This document shows, piece after piece, positions 25,198-34,647 of a stretch of DNA of 64,000 bases. A model generated the notes under the pieces. It ran no database searches. It was given only the letters and a program-made list of their open reading frames with translations, and was not told the origin of the DNA. The stretch is from Rugamonas aquatica. Lineage in GTDB: Bacteria > Pseudomonadota > Gammaproteobacteria > Burkholderiales > Burkholderiaceae_D. The stretch's first letter is position 1. Every line of letters begins with the position of its first letter. The translations under genes and the position numbers were made by a program. The stretch is taken from the NCBI RefSeq assembly GCF_009380215.1, contig NZ_WHUG01000021.1, positions 18,052 through 82,051 on the forward strand, in the 5' to 3' direction.

Positions 25198-26329
25198 CGC
25201 CGCCATCGCCATGCCGCCGGCCCTGGCGACACCCGCACAGGCTGGCGCGCCGGCGCGCATGCTGCGCGGCTGGCGGCCATGCCTGGCTATCCTGCTGGGC
25301 TGGCAAGTGCTGGCGCTGCTGGAAGCGCTGGCCAGGGCCGTTGACGCCGGCCACGGCGGGCACACGCTGGAACTGGGCCGCCTGATGGCGGGCCTGGCGC
25401 TGCAATACCTTCCGCTGGTGCTCAACAGCTGGGTGCTGGCGCTGGTGTTCCACCGCCAGCAGGAAGCCATGCTGCGGCCATCCCGGTTGCTGCTGGCATT
25501 TTTTGTATCAATGACGGTTTTCCTGCCACTGCTCACCGGCGCCGACCTGCTGATCGCCATGCGGCGCGACGGCCGCCCGTGGCAGGATTTCCCCATCATG
25601 CTGTCGCAGCTCGGACACATGACCTGGTGGTACAACATCTTCGTCGTAAGCCTGGCCTTCCTGGCGCAGGCCGCCTACAGCGCATGGCGGCGCGGCCGCC
25701 AGCAGGCATGGTCGGCGCAGCACGCGCACACGGAAAACCTGCAACTGCGCCTGGGCCTGCTGCAGGGGCAGCTCAAGCCGCACTTCCTGTTCAACGCGCT
25801 CAACAGCATCAGCGCGCTGGTGCGCACCGCCGATGCCGCGCTGGCCGACCGCGCCCTGCAACGGCTGGGCGAGCTGCTGAACTATGCGCAGGCCGCGGGC
25901 CAGGGCAGGCCGGCCAGCGTGGCCGACGAACTCGACTTCCTGCGCACCTATCTCGCGCTGCAAAGCCTGCGCTACGGCGACCGCATGCACGTGGCTTGGA
26001 GCGTCGAAGCGCGCGACTGGGGCCGCCATGCCTGTCCGCCGCTGCTGTTCCAGCCGCTGGCGGAAAACGCCGTGCATCACGGCGTCGAACCGCATCAACT
26101 GGAATGCCGCATCGATATCGCGCTGGCCTGTGCCGACGGCATGGTGTGCCTGCGCATCACCAACCCGGTACTGGCGGGCGCGCGCGCCGGCCACGGACTG
26201 GGCCTGACCATGACGCGCGAACGCCTCGCCATCCTGTACGGGCAGCGCGCCGACCTTCACATAGACGCCGATGAACACCACTACACTATCGAACTGCGTT
26301 TCCCCGTCGACGGCCGGCAAGCGGCCTAG
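25187..26329 (+). CDS. LytS/YehU-type sensor histidine kinase
   Basis: 380 residues from the ATG at 25187, which overlaps the upstream pseudokinase stop (ATGACGATTGA). Four membrane helices (about 30-165) are followed by the H-box KPHFLFNALNS (H199), the N-box ENAVHHG and the G-box GHGLGL, all intact. It is the membrane sensor of a two-component system whose response regulator begins inside its 3' end (59-base overlap). The signal is not evident, as no extracytoplasmic domain of size is seen. Confidence 0.93.
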   Translation: MTIDAAIAMPPALATPAQAGAPARMLRGWRPCLAILLGWQVLALLEALARAVDAGHGGHTLELGRLMAGLALQYLPLVLNSWVLALVFHRQQEAMLRPSRLLLAFFVSMTVFLPLLTGADLLIAMRRDGRPWQDFPIMLSQLGHMTWWYNIFVVSLAFLAQAAYSAWRRGRQQAWSAQHAHTENLQLRLGLLQGQLKPHFLFNALNSISALVRTADAALADRALQRLGELLNYAQAAGQGRPASVADELDFLRTYLALQSLRYGDRMHVAWSVEARDWGRHACPPLLFQPLAENAVHHGVEPHQLECRIDIALACADGMVCLRITNPVLAGARAGHGLGLTMTRERLAILYGQRADLHIDADEHHYTIELRFPVDGRQAA

Positions 26330-27098
26330 GACGGTCCTGATCGTCGACGACGAGCTGCCGGCGGTCGCCAACCTGGAATGGCTGCTGGCCCGGCGCCCGC
26401 ACTGGCGCCTGCTGCCGTCGTGCCGTTCGAGCGAACAGGCGCGCATCCAGCTGCAGGCCACGCCGGCCGACCTGGTGCTGCTCGACATCCAGATGCCGGG
26501 CCAGTCCGGCCTGGAGTTCGCGCGCGAACTGTGCCAGCAGCCGGGGGCGCCGCTGATCGTCTTCACCACCGCCTACGACGAGCATGCGCTGAGCGCCTTC
26601 GACATCTTCGCGCTCGACTATGTGCTCAAGCCCTTCGACGACGAGCGCTTCGACCGCATGCTCAGGCGCGCCGCGCAGATGCTGGAGCTGAACCAGCAGG
26701 CCGAATTGAACGGCGCCGTGCACGACTACCTGCGCGACCGTGCGGCCGACGAAGCGGCGCAGGCCGCGCCGCTGCTGGAGCAACTGGTGGTGCGCACCGC
26801 CAGCGGACTGGAGCGCGTTTCGGTGGACGAGATCGAGTGGATAGGCGCGGCCGGCAACTATGTCGAACTGCACCTGGCCGGGCGCGTGGTCCTGCACCGC
26901 ACCACCATCACGGCGATCGCCGGCCGGTTGCCGGCGCAGGACTTCGTCCGCGTGCACCGGACCGCCGTGGTGCGCAAGTGCGCCATCGTCGGCCTGCGCA
27001 GCGACAGCGACGGCGCCCCCGCCGTGCGCCTGGCGCAGGGCGACACGGTGCGGGTCAGCGCCAGTTACCTCAAGCAGGTGCAGACCCTGTTCGCCTGA
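26271..27098 (+). CDS. LytTR response regulator
   Basis: 275 residues. The receiver domain (about 21-140) has the acidic pair in VDDE, the phosphoacceptor D72 in LDIQMPG and K120 in LKPF. The C-terminal LytTR DNA-binding domain (about 170-275) has 'IEWIGAAGNYVELHL' and 'FVRVHRTAVV'. It is translationally coupled to the kinase gene by a 59-base overlap. Together with the kinase and the upstream pseudokinase it forms one three-gene unit. LytTR regulators bind imperfect direct repeats; no target site was identified. Confidence 0.94.
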   Translation: MNTTTLSNCVSPSTAGKRPRTVLIVDDELPAVANLEWLLARRPHWRLLPSCRSSEQARIQLQATPADLVLLDIQMPGQSGLEFARELCQQPGAPLIVFTTAYDEHALSAFDIFALDYVLKPFDDERFDRMLRRAAQMLELNQQAELNGAVHDYLRDRAADEAAQAAPLLEQLVVRTASGLERVSVDEIEWIGAAGNYVELHLAGRVVLHRTTITAIAGRLPAQDFVRVHRTAVVRKCAIVGLRSDSDGAPAVRLAQGDTVRVSASYLKQVQTLFA

Positions 27099-27219
27099 AC
27101 GCGGGCGGCGGCCAGTTCATCCCAAATCCTGCCCAATTGATCACATAGACATAGCCGGCAGTTTTACCTTCATGGCAAGCTTCGCAGACCTTACGGCTTA
27201 CCACAGGAGGATCACCAGG

Positions 27220-28167
27220 ATGAACAAGATCGGTATCAGCATGCTGGCGCGCATGGCCTGCATGGTTTTCGCTTGCGTCGTGATGAGCGCGTCCGCGCAG
27301 ACGCTGTCGCAGGAGGGCGAGAAGTCGCTGGAAAACAGCGTCAAGATCGTCCGCGTCCACAATCTCGATTTCCCCGTACTCGACGTCGGCAAAGGGCCTG
27401 TCGTCTTGCTGTTGCACGGCTTTCCTGACTCGCACCGCGTATGGCGCAAGCAGGTGGCCCCATTAGTTCGCGCCGGCTACCGCGTGGTCGCGCCGGATCT
27501 GCGCGGTTACGGCGATGCGCCGATCTTGCCGAATGTCGCCGACTACAGCATCAACAAGGTGCTGGGCGATGTGGTCGGCCTGCTCGATGCGCTGAACATC
27601 CCGCAGGCGCGCGTGGTCGGCCACGACTGGGGCGCGGCCGTGGCCTGGTATCTGGCGGCGTTCTTCCCCGACCGCGTGGAGCGCCTGATGGTGATGTCGG
27701 TGGGCGCGCCGTGGACGCCTGAGTTCAGCAGCATCGAGCAGCGCGAGAAATCCTGGTACGGCTTGTTCTTCCAGTTCGAAGGCGTGGCGGAAGCGACGCT
27801 GCGCAAGAACGACTGGGCACTGTTGCGCGGCCTGGCCCGCAACGAGGGCGATATCGACGCGGCCATCGCGCACTTCTCGCGGCCGGGCGCGCTGACCGCC
27901 GCGCTCAACTGGTACCGCGCCAATTCCAAGCCGCAGATGCCGGCGCCGGACGGCACGCCGCCGCAAGCGCTGCCGAAGGTGCGCGCCAATGTCACCGGTG
28001 TCTGGAGCGAGCAGGACCACTATCTGACCGAGGAGCAGATGCAGGCCTCGGGCGGCGAAGTGCTGGGCCGGTGGCGCTACCAGCGGCTGGACCGCGCTGG
28101 CCACTGGATGATGCTGGAGCAGCCGCGCCAGGTCAGCGAGTTGATCCTGGACTTCCTGGCCCGCTGA
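27220..28167 (+). CDS. Exported alpha/beta hydrolase (epoxide hydrolase-like)
   Basis: 315 residues from the ATG at 27220, supported by AGGAGG at 27205. A signal peptide (about 1-27, ending SASA) precedes a classical alpha/beta-hydrolase domain. It has the oxyanion-region motif HGFPDS, the nucleophile elbow GHDWGA with Asp as nucleophile, and the terminal His in DRAGHW. The Asp nucleophile and HGFPDS place it with epoxide hydrolases and haloalkane dehalogenases. It lies 121 bases after the response regulator gene and is convergent with a GGDEF gene. Confidence 0.88.
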   Translation: MNKIGISMLARMACMVFACVVMSASAQTLSQEGEKSLENSVKIVRVHNLDFPVLDVGKGPVVLLLHGFPDSHRVWRKQVAPLVRAGYRVVAPDLRGYGDAPILPNVADYSINKVLGDVVGLLDALNIPQARVVGHDWGAAVAWYLAAFFPDRVERLMVMSVGAPWTPEFSSIEQREKSWYGLFFQFEGVAEATLRKNDWALLRGLARNEGDIDAAIAHFSRPGALTAALNWYRANSKPQMPAPDGTPPQALPKVRANVTGVWSEQDHYLTEEQMQASGGEVLGRWRYQRLDRAGHWMMLEQPRQVSELILDFLAR

Positions 28168-28177
28168 GCGGATCTCG

Positions 28178-28197
28178 GCCCGCCGGCATCGGCGGGC
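28178..28197. terminator. Hairpin between convergent genes
   Basis: Perfect 8-bp stem GCCCGCCG/CGGCGGGC with a four-base loop directly between the two stops. There is no T run, so terminator activity is uncertain. Confidence 0.45.
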
Positions 28198-29352
28198 TCA
28201 CGGCGCCGCGCCGTAGACCACGCAGCCGCTCTTGCCGTTGCGCTTGACGTGGTACATGGCGTTGTCGGCGCACTGGACCAGCTCGGCGAGGCTGCGCCCG
28301 TGCTGCGGATACAGGGCGATGCCGATGCTGGCGCCCAGCGCATAGACCTGGCCGGCGACCTGTATGCCTTCGGTCAGCCGCGCCAGCAGCTTGCCGGCGA
28401 CGTCGCTGGCCTGGCCGTCGTGCTCCAGCTGGGTGGCGATGACGACGAACTCGTCGCCGCCGACGCGGGCGCAGATGTCGGTGCTGCGGGTGCAGCTCTT
28501 GAGGCGGGCGGCGACCGTCTTCAGGACTTCGTCGCCGACCCCATGGCCGGCGGTGTCGTTGATGGGCTTGAAATTGTCGAGGTCGATATAGAACACGGCG
28601 ACCACGTGGTGCGGGCGGGTGGCCAGCAGCAGCGCCTGGTCGAACAGCGTGTTCATGTAGCGCTTGTTATTGAGGCCGGTAAGCGGATCCTGGAACGCCA
28701 TTTCCAGCGCCTTGGCCTCGGCGTCGATCAGCCGCATCTGGAACAGCGCCAGCACCGCCGCCAGCAGCGAGAAGTATTGTGTCAGCACCAGCGCGGTGCC
28801 GACCACGAAGGCGTAGCGCGACCAGATCGGGAACAGTTCGATCAGCGCCGGCGCCGCCAGCCAGTGGACGGCCAGCGCGAGACTGGCGGCGGCGGCCATT
28901 GCCATCGGCCAGCGCGGGAAGCCGGCGCGGTGTTGCAGGATCAGCCAGCCCGTGCAAGCGAGCAGTACGGCGTTGACGCTGCAATACCCGCTGGCGCGCA
29001 GGAAGGGCGCGAAGCCGGCGGCCAGTGCCAGCAGCAGCCACAACTCGCCGGCCAGCGCGGCGGCCCAGCACCAGCGGAGCCGGAGGTTCAGGTTCAGGAA
29101 GCGGGCCAGGCCGGTCAGCAGCAGGGGCTTCTCCAGCACGATGAACGCGACGTAGACCGGCAGCAGGCGCTGGTCATCCGCGGGCGATGCGAAGAACAGG
29201 CTGAGGCGGGCGAGCAGGGCGCAGCCGATGGAGAGCGCCCACCAGCCGGCGCCGGGGTTGGTTCTGGGGATCTGGACCGCCCAGATGAACAGGAGCATGA
29301 AAATGAAGTAGGTGGTGCTTCCGAATGTATGAACGGCTTCATACGACATCAT
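28198..29352 (-). CDS. Membrane diguanylate cyclase (GGDEF)
   Basis: 384 residues. Six or seven hydrophobic segments (about 10-205) form an integral-membrane sensor. The GGDEF domain (about 215-380) has 'DPLTGLNNKRYM', 'YIDLDNFKPINDT' and an intact GGDEF. An RSTD motif five residues before GGDEF is the RxxD inhibitory I-site. It should make c-di-GMP with product feedback. The ATG has GGGGAGA upstream. It is divergent from a second GGDEF gene with a 140-base spacer. Confidence 0.92.
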   Translation of the reverse strand: MMSYEAVHTFGSTTYFIFMLLFIWAVQIPRTNPGAGWWALSIGCALLARLSLFFASPADDQRLLPVYVAFIVLEKPLLLTGLARFLNLNLRLRWCWAAALAGELWLLLALAAGFAPFLRASGYCSVNAVLLACTGWLILQHRAGFPRWPMAMAAAASLALAVHWLAAPALIELFPIWSRYAFVVGTALVLTQYFSLLAAVLALFQMRLIDAEAKALEMAFQDPLTGLNNKRYMNTLFDQALLLATRPHHVVAVFYIDLDNFKPINDTAGHGVGDEVLKTVAARLKSCTRSTDICARVGGDEFVVIATQLEHDGQASDVAGKLLARLTEGIQVAGQVYALGASIGIALYPQHGRSLAELVQCADNAMYHVKRNGKSGCVVYGAAP

Positions 29353-29492
29353 TGCGTTTCTCCCCGCGCGACCGGCCCCATGTATGGAGCCATCTTACAC
29401 CCGGACATGGTGACTATTCGATAGTTTCTTCACGCGGGAAAACGCCCATACTTGAAGCCTTGCCTGCTTGATGGTGCATCGAGGTGAACCCC

Positions 29493-31103
29493 ATGATGTC
29501 CAGCGATCTATCGGAGCGCGTCGCCGGCGCGCCAGCCCCGGAACCGCCGCGCGCGCCGTTGAGGTCGCTGGCGATCGTGTTTGTGGTGCTGGTGTGCGCT
29601 TCCCTGATCGGCATGCAGGCCTGGCTCACCGCGCATGCGCGCGCCGTCCAACTCGCCGAATCGGAAGCGGCCTCCGCCAACCTGGCGGAGGCCGTGGCCC
29701 AGCATGCCTATGACACGATCAAGGAAGCCGACACGGTGCTGGTCGGGCTGGTCGAGCGGCTCGAACACGATGGCAAGTCGGCGCCCGAGCTCGACCGCAT
29801 CCACGAGCTGCTGGTGCGCCGCGTCGCCGAACTGCCGCAGCTGCACGGCATCTTTGTCTACAACGCCGACGGCAGCTGGCTGGTCAACGCGCAACCGGTG
29901 TTGCTGCGCAATCAGAACAACTCGGACCGCGAGTACTTCGCCTACCACCGCGAGCACGCCTACCGCGGCATGCATATCGGCCCGCCGGTGCGCAGCCGAT
30001 CCACCGGGGACTGGGTCGTGACGGTGTCGCGCCGCTTCGACCGGCCGGACGGCGCCTTTGCCGGCGTGGTGCTGGCCACCATCGACATGGATTACTTCCA
30101 GAGGCATTTCCAGCGCTTCAAGATCGGCGACGAGGGCGCCATCTTCCTGGCGCTGGAAAGCGGCATCGTGCTGGTGCGCCGGCCGTTCAGCGAGAAATCG
30201 CTGGGCCGTGACATCTCCAGGCTGCCGCTGTTCCGCGACTACCTGCCGAAGGCGCCGGTCGGCACCGTCACGTTCACCTCGGCCCAGGACGGCGTGACGC
30301 GGATTAACAGCTACCGCCGGCTGGAGCAGTATCCGCTGGTGGTCTCGGCCGCGCTGTCCAAGGCCGAGGTGCTGGCGCCGTGGCGCGCCGACGCTTATTT
30401 ATACGGCGGCGGCGCGGTGGTGCTGGTGGTGGCGATAGCGCTGCTGGGGCTGCGGCTGGTGCGCCAGATTCAACTGAGGACGCAGGCCGAAGCCGAACTG
30501 GTGCGCGCCCGCAATGCGCTGGAGACGCTGAATCAGGCGCTGGAGCGCCTGGCCATGCAGGATGGCTTGACCGGGCTGGCCAACCGGCGGCAGTTCGATG
30601 TCTCGCTGAAGAACGAGTTCAGCCGGGCCATGCGCAATGGCAGTTCGCTGGCGCTGGTCATGCTCGACGTTGACTGCTTCAAGCAGTACAACGATATCTA
30701 CGGCCATGCCGCCGGCGACGAGTGCCTGAAGGCGATCGGCCAGATCGTCGCCGACAGCAAGCGCAGGCCGGGCGACGTGGCGGCGCGCTATGGCGGCGAG
30801 GAGCTGGTCGTGCTGCTGCCGGGGACGGATGTGGCGGGGGCCATCGTGGTGGCCGAGAATATCCGGGCCGCCGTGGAACTACTGGAGCTGACGCATGGCG
30901 GCAGTACGACCTGCCGTGTGACGGTCAGCGCCGGCGTCGAAGCGCTCGCGCCGGTGCGCTTCGAGACCGAGCCGGTCGATCTGGTCAAGGCTGCCGACCA
31001 GGCGCTGTACCGGGCCAAGTCGCAGGGGCGCAACCGGGTGTGTTCAGCCGGCGACGAGGGGGAGCGCCGGGCGGCGCCGGTGTTTGCTTGTTCGCAAAGT
31101 TGA
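29493..31103 (+). CDS. Diguanylate cyclase with periplasmic Cache-type sensor
   Basis: 536 residues from the ATG at 29493, with GAGGTG upstream. One N-terminal membrane helix (about 25-45), a periplasmic dCache-like domain (about 50-290, 'YFAYHREH.YRGMHIGPP') and a second helix (about 300-325) precede a GGDEF domain with 'DGLTGLANRRQFD'. The signature is GGEEL rather than GGDEF/GGEEF, a conservative change at the last position. An RPGD motif supplies the I-site. It likely senses a small extracellular ligand and makes c-di-GMP. Confidence 0.92.
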   Translation: MMSSDLSERVAGAPAPEPPRAPLRSLAIVFVVLVCASLIGMQAWLTAHARAVQLAESEAASANLAEAVAQHAYDTIKEADTVLVGLVERLEHDGKSAPELDRIHELLVRRVAELPQLHGIFVYNADGSWLVNAQPVLLRNQNNSDREYFAYHREHAYRGMHIGPPVRSRSTGDWVVTVSRRFDRPDGAFAGVVLATIDMDYFQRHFQRFKIGDEGAIFLALESGIVLVRRPFSEKSLGRDISRLPLFRDYLPKAPVGTVTFTSAQDGVTRINSYRRLEQYPLVVSAALSKAEVLAPWRADAYLYGGGAVVLVVAIALLGLRLVRQIQLRTQAEAELVRARNALETLNQALERLAMQDGLTGLANRRQFDVSLKNEFSRAMRNGSSLALVMLDVDCFKQYNDIYGHAAGDECLKAIGQIVADSKRRPGDVAARYGGEELVVLLPGTDVAGAIVVAENIRAAVELLELTHGGSTTCRVTVSAGVEALAPVRFETEPVDLVKAADQALYRAKSQGRNRVCSAGDEGERRAAPVFACSQS

Positions 31104-31188
31104 CGTGCCGGGCGGTTGACGCGGTTCGATCTCTTTGCTACGTTCAGGGCCTCCTGCGCTTTGCCGCTTTCCTTCCCTGACGCCCTCT

Positions 31189-33297
31189 ATGAACTCCAAC
31201 GACCCATTTCCACAGGACTGGCCCGAGCACCTCGCGCACGACGCGAAGGTGTCACCGGTCGATGCCGCGCCGCCATTTGGCCGCGCGCTGCTCGACTTCA
31301 GCGGCATGGATGCGACCACGTTCGAACAGTTTTGCTGGTGGCTGCTGAAGAAAGACCACGCGCTGGTCGGGTGCAAGCGTCTGGGCGGGCCAGGCACGGA
31401 GCAGGAGGGCATCGATCTGCTGGCATTCGACCCCAGCGACGCTGGTCGACTGCGAGTATTTGAGTGCAAGGCGTGGAAGAAATTCACGCCGACCGCGTTG
31501 ACGCATGCCATCGACGCCTTCCTCGCAGGTGAATGGGCCGGGGCGGCTGACCGTTTCACGCTCATCCTCGCGCAGAGAGATGTCGGATCGGCCCTGTCGA
31601 AACGCTGGGTGGAGGAAGTGCAGCGGCTCAAGCGGGCGGGAATTGAAGGTGAGCTGTGGACCGCCCACAATCTGACCCTCCAGGCACAGCGCTATCCGGA
31701 CATCCTGACGAAGTTTTTCCCGTTCCATAGCGTGGAGACGTTTGCCAACCTGTGGATGGAACGGGTGGCCTTTTATGAACTGGTCGCCAAGTCATTCTTC
31801 GATCCTCGCGAACAGGTGGCGCAGTGGGCGCGCCGGCTCATGGGCGATGAGCATGCGCGCGGTGAAAACGATACGTCTGAGGACAGTCAGGTAGTGCCGG
31901 CAGCGAAGCCAGAGCGCGCCGTCGGCGCTGGCGATGAAGCCGCCGAGTTGTCCGGGCCATCGCCGTTTATCGACGGAATTTATCGAAGCGTCACGCAGTT
32001 TGGCAGCAGCTGGCATTTCAAAGGGCCGTGGTTCCACTTCAGCGCAATCTTGCCCGATGAGCGTTTCACGCATGCATCCGCAGCAATTACGTTCAACCGG
32101 CCCGACATGCAGGGCGTGGTGCTGACCGTCGACCACACGTGGCTGTTGACCCGTTTTCTGTTCAAGGTGGGGGCGCCGCTGCGCAGCCGGTGCCGCGACG
32201 TCATTCTTGGCGAAGTGCCCAATGAACACGGGCTGTTCGTACTGGATTTGCCGCATTGTAGGCTTTCCCTGCAGGAGGCGGGAGTGCGCCACCTGCTCGA
32301 AGTAGCAGACCTCCTGACTGTGGCGATGCGCGATGCCTTGCAGGGGCTCGAACGTCGATGGTCCGCACAACACTTTCCGTTCGTGATGCGCGGAGGGAAG
32401 AAAGTTGCGCTTGCCGCCATGCCGCGGTCGCTTTGGCGTGCGATCGGCCAATTCGCCGTCGAGCATGATGAGTCAAAGGGCGATAGCGCCTGGCATATGT
32501 TTGATGGCGATACCCAGATGTTAAAACCGTTTCACCGGATCGCGACGGAGCGATTCGACAGCGGATATCACGGCATTTTTTATGTGGCCGAAATCGATGG
32601 CCTATCCTATTCCGACGAAGTGGTCTTGCTATGGCAACCGGACGGGCCGCAACCTGAGCAGGCTTGCTCGCCGCGCGGATGGTGGTCTTGCGAGTTCGCT
32701 GTCGCCTGGCTCCATGATGCGCTGCTGCCGGAAGTGAAGCGTTGGGCGGTCCAGCGCAGTTTCGGGACGGTCTGGTCACGGCTTTTCAAGTCGCGCCAGG
32801 CGCAGGCCTACTCGCGATACCTGGACGAGGTGTTTGTGATGCGCGACCTGAGTGAGCAGCCGTTATTGGTGGAGGGACGACTCACCAGATCGCTCGTCGA
32901 GAGCGTGCAGGAGTTGCAATCGTTTTTCTACGGAGCCTCGGCCGAGCAGTGCTTCATTCGTCCCGGCGAAGTGGACGCGCTGTATGAAACCGTCGCCCTG
33001 GCGGCAAAAGCGGGGCGCGGTTATGTGGGCTATGCGCAATCGAAACTGGGGATCCGGGAAGATCTGGCCGATCACGCCGATTTGATCGCCCACATTCGCC
33101 TATACGTCCGCGATGGGCGTGTCCGTGCGAACTCCGGGGCTGCGGATGGAGCGTTGCGCGCCCTGCTGGAGATGCTGAGCGATTCCGACGCCCATCTGGA
33201 CGACGCCGACCGGAAGGCTATCGTGGATAGTCTCATGCCTTTCGCCAGGATGCTGGATGAGGCAATGTTCGTCCGCCGCCACACCAAATGGAGCTAG
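31189..33297 (+). CDS. Mrr-like restriction endonuclease domain fused to a long uncharacterised region
   Basis: 702 residues from the ATG at 31189 (MNSNDPFPQD). A TTG 18 codons earlier is possible, and no clear ribosome site is seen for either. Residues about 44-135 fit a PD-(D/E)xK nuclease of the Mrr/REase_cat type: helix 'FEQFCWWLL' with E46, then G-x-D in EGIDLLAF (D76) and E-C-K (E92, K94), followed by 'TLILAQRD'. The remaining roughly 560 residues match nothing I recognise; they contain aromatic- and charge-rich stretches and no ATPase or methylase motif. No methyltransferase is nearby, so a type IV or stand-alone phage-defence nuclease is the best guess. It is flanked by unrelated genes, with no operon partner. 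Confidence 0.7.
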   Translation: MNSNDPFPQDWPEHLAHDAKVSPVDAAPPFGRALLDFSGMDATTFEQFCWWLLKKDHALVGCKRLGGPGTEQEGIDLLAFDPSDAGRLRVFECKAWKKFTPTALTHAIDAFLAGEWAGAADRFTLILAQRDVGSALSKRWVEEVQRLKRAGIEGELWTAHNLTLQAQRYPDILTKFFPFHSVETFANLWMERVAFYELVAKSFFDPREQVAQWARRLMGDEHARGENDTSEDSQVVPAAKPERAVGAGDEAAELSGPSPFIDGIYRSVTQFGSSWHFKGPWFHFSAILPDERFTHASAAITFNRPDMQGVVLTVDHTWLLTRFLFKVGAPLRSRCRDVILGEVPNEHGLFVLDLPHCRLSLQEAGVRHLLEVADLLTVAMRDALQGLERRWSAQHFPFVMRGGKKVALAAMPRSLWRAIGQFAVEHDESKGDSAWHMFDGDTQMLKPFHRIATERFDSGYHGIFYVAEIDGLSYSDEVVLLWQPDGPQPEQACSPRGWWSCEFAVAWLHDALLPEVKRWAVQRSFGTVWSRLFKSRQAQAYSRYLDEVFVMRDLSEQPLLVEGRLTRSLVESVQELQSFFYGASAEQCFIRPGEVDALYETVALAAKAGRGYVGYAQSKLGIREDLADHADLIAHIRLYVRDGRVRANSGAADGALRALLEMLSDSDAHLDDADRKAIVDSLMPFARMLDEAMFVRRHTKWS

Positions 33298-33317
33298 CGG
33301 TCCCCGTGGGAGGCGAC

Positions 33318-34310
33318 TCAGTTACGTTTCAAATTTTTGCCGAAAAAATCGACCACCGCAGTGTTGAATGTTTGATGAAACGCCGCTCTGTCAAAGCCGG
33401 GGTCGCTTTTGCAAATGGCGGGGGCTATGTTCGCGAGCGCGGCGCTGCAAGGCGGCAGGAAGTCGAAATGGCCGGCTTTGCGCACCACGTGGTAGTCCGG
33501 TACTTCCGGGAGAGCCTGACGAACTGCTTCGGCGTAACGAGGATGCGGCAGCAGGACGTCGTCCTCGGCGCGCCAGAGCTGCACCGGTATCTTGACGTCT
33601 TTCAGCCCATCCGGCGAGAGCGTGAACCCCAGCGCCGGAGCCGCCACAACCGCCGCCTTGATGCGACGATCTTGCGCGAGGCTGGTATCGGGCAGCGCGA
33701 TATCAGCCTGTGCGGTCTTGGCTTTCAACTGGCAAGCAAAATCCTCCGGATGTTCGCGGCACATCGGGCCCACCTTGGAGAAATCTGCACGCCCGCCGAT
33801 GCTTGCCAGTGTAGTAAAGCCGCCGGCAGAAAATCCGAACATCCCGATGCGTGTTGCATCGATGGCGGCGCGGCCGTCCCAGCTTGACAGCATATGGTCT
33901 ATCACACGGCTCATTTGCTTGGGGCGATCCATGATGTAGATGCTGCGGCTCTGGTCGGCGTAGTTGTCGCCCGTGTGGCTGACGGCCGCGACGACATAGC
34001 CCGCGTCAGCCAAGGCGATGGCGGTATCGTAGTGTTCCAGGTATGAGCCTCCGGTGCCGTGCGACATCACCACCAGCGGCAATGCGCGTCCCTCTACGGC
34101 GCCGTTGAACGCCACCGACATCGTTGTCGCTCCCATGGCCACGGACTTTGGTGCCGCCTGGCTCGGATACCAGATGCCGATCTCCAGCGGTTTGCCGTTG
34201 GGATCGACGGCAAATCCGTGCTGGAATCCGGCAGCATGCACACATGCGCCCGAAAGCGCTATGGCCAGCGTGGCCATAGCGGAGAGCACAGTTAGTTTCA
34301 AGCTTTTCAT
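33318..34310 (-). CDS. Exported alpha/beta hydrolase, dienelactone hydrolase/PAF-acetylhydrolase-like
   Basis: 330 residues with a signal peptide (about 1-26, ending VHA). The nucleophile elbow is GFSAGG, and an oxyanion-type HGTGG occurs at about residue 85. 'AAVSHTGDNYAD' and 'RPKQMSRVIDHML' are typical of a family of predicted dienelactone hydrolases. A C-terminal 'RKAGHFDFLPPC' gives the catalytic His. It is the last gene of a three-gene unit with a small DNA-binding protein and a membrane protein. Confidence 0.82.
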   Translation of the reverse strand: MKSLKLTVLSAMATLAIALSGACVHAAGFQHGFAVDPNGKPLEIGIWYPSQAAPKSVAMGATTMSVAFNGAVEGRALPLVVMSHGTGGSYLEHYDTAIALADAGYVVAAVSHTGDNYADQSRSIYIMDRPKQMSRVIDHMLSSWDGRAAIDATRIGMFGFSAGGFTTLASIGGRADFSKVGPMCREHPEDFACQLKAKTAQADIALPDTSLAQDRRIKAAVVAAPALGFTLSPDGLKDVKIPVQLWRAEDDVLLPHPRYAEAVRQALPEVPDYHVVRKAGHFDFLPPCSAALANIAPAICKSDPGFDRAAFHQTFNTAVVDFFGKNLKRN

Positions 34311-34349
34311 AGATGGTTCCGGAGGAAGGTAGCAGTTAAAAATATGGCC

Positions 34350-34646
34350 TCATCCCGCTATGCCCAGAATGCCGTGCAGATAGGCGACATGCCGGTCAAA
34401 TGCGGTTCTGCCGCTGGCGGAAATGGCGATGCGCGTGCGCGGTTTTTTTCCGATGAAGTCTTTCTCGACCACGACGTAGCCGGCCTTTTCCAGGGTGCCG
34501 ATGTGCGCGCCGAGGTTGCCTTCGGTGGCCTCCACGATCGCGCGCAAGCGCACGAATTCAAGTTGCTCTCCGCGCGGCAGGGCTTTAAGCGTCGCCATGA
34601 TTTTTAACCGCACGGGTTGGTGGATGATGTCGTTGAATTCGGCCAT
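34350..34646 (-). CDS. Winged-helix transcriptional regulator
   Basis: 98 residues. The whole protein is a winged helix-turn-helix of the ArsR/MarR-like type used by small 'transcriptional regulator' proteins: 'RLKIMATLKALPRGEQLEF', recognition helix 'TEGNLGAHIGTLEKAGYV' and wing 'KKPRTRIAISASG'. No metal-binding cysteines are present. It starts immediately after the upstream membrane protein gene, with one base between stop and ATG, so the two are coupled. It probably controls the operon that includes the downstream hydrolase. Confidence 0.85.
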   Translation of the reverse strand: MAEFNDIIHQPVRLKIMATLKALPRGEQLEFVRLRAIVEATEGNLGAHIGTLEKAGYVVVEKDFIGKKPRTRIAISASGRTAFDRHVAYLHGILGIAG

Positions 34647-34647
34647 G

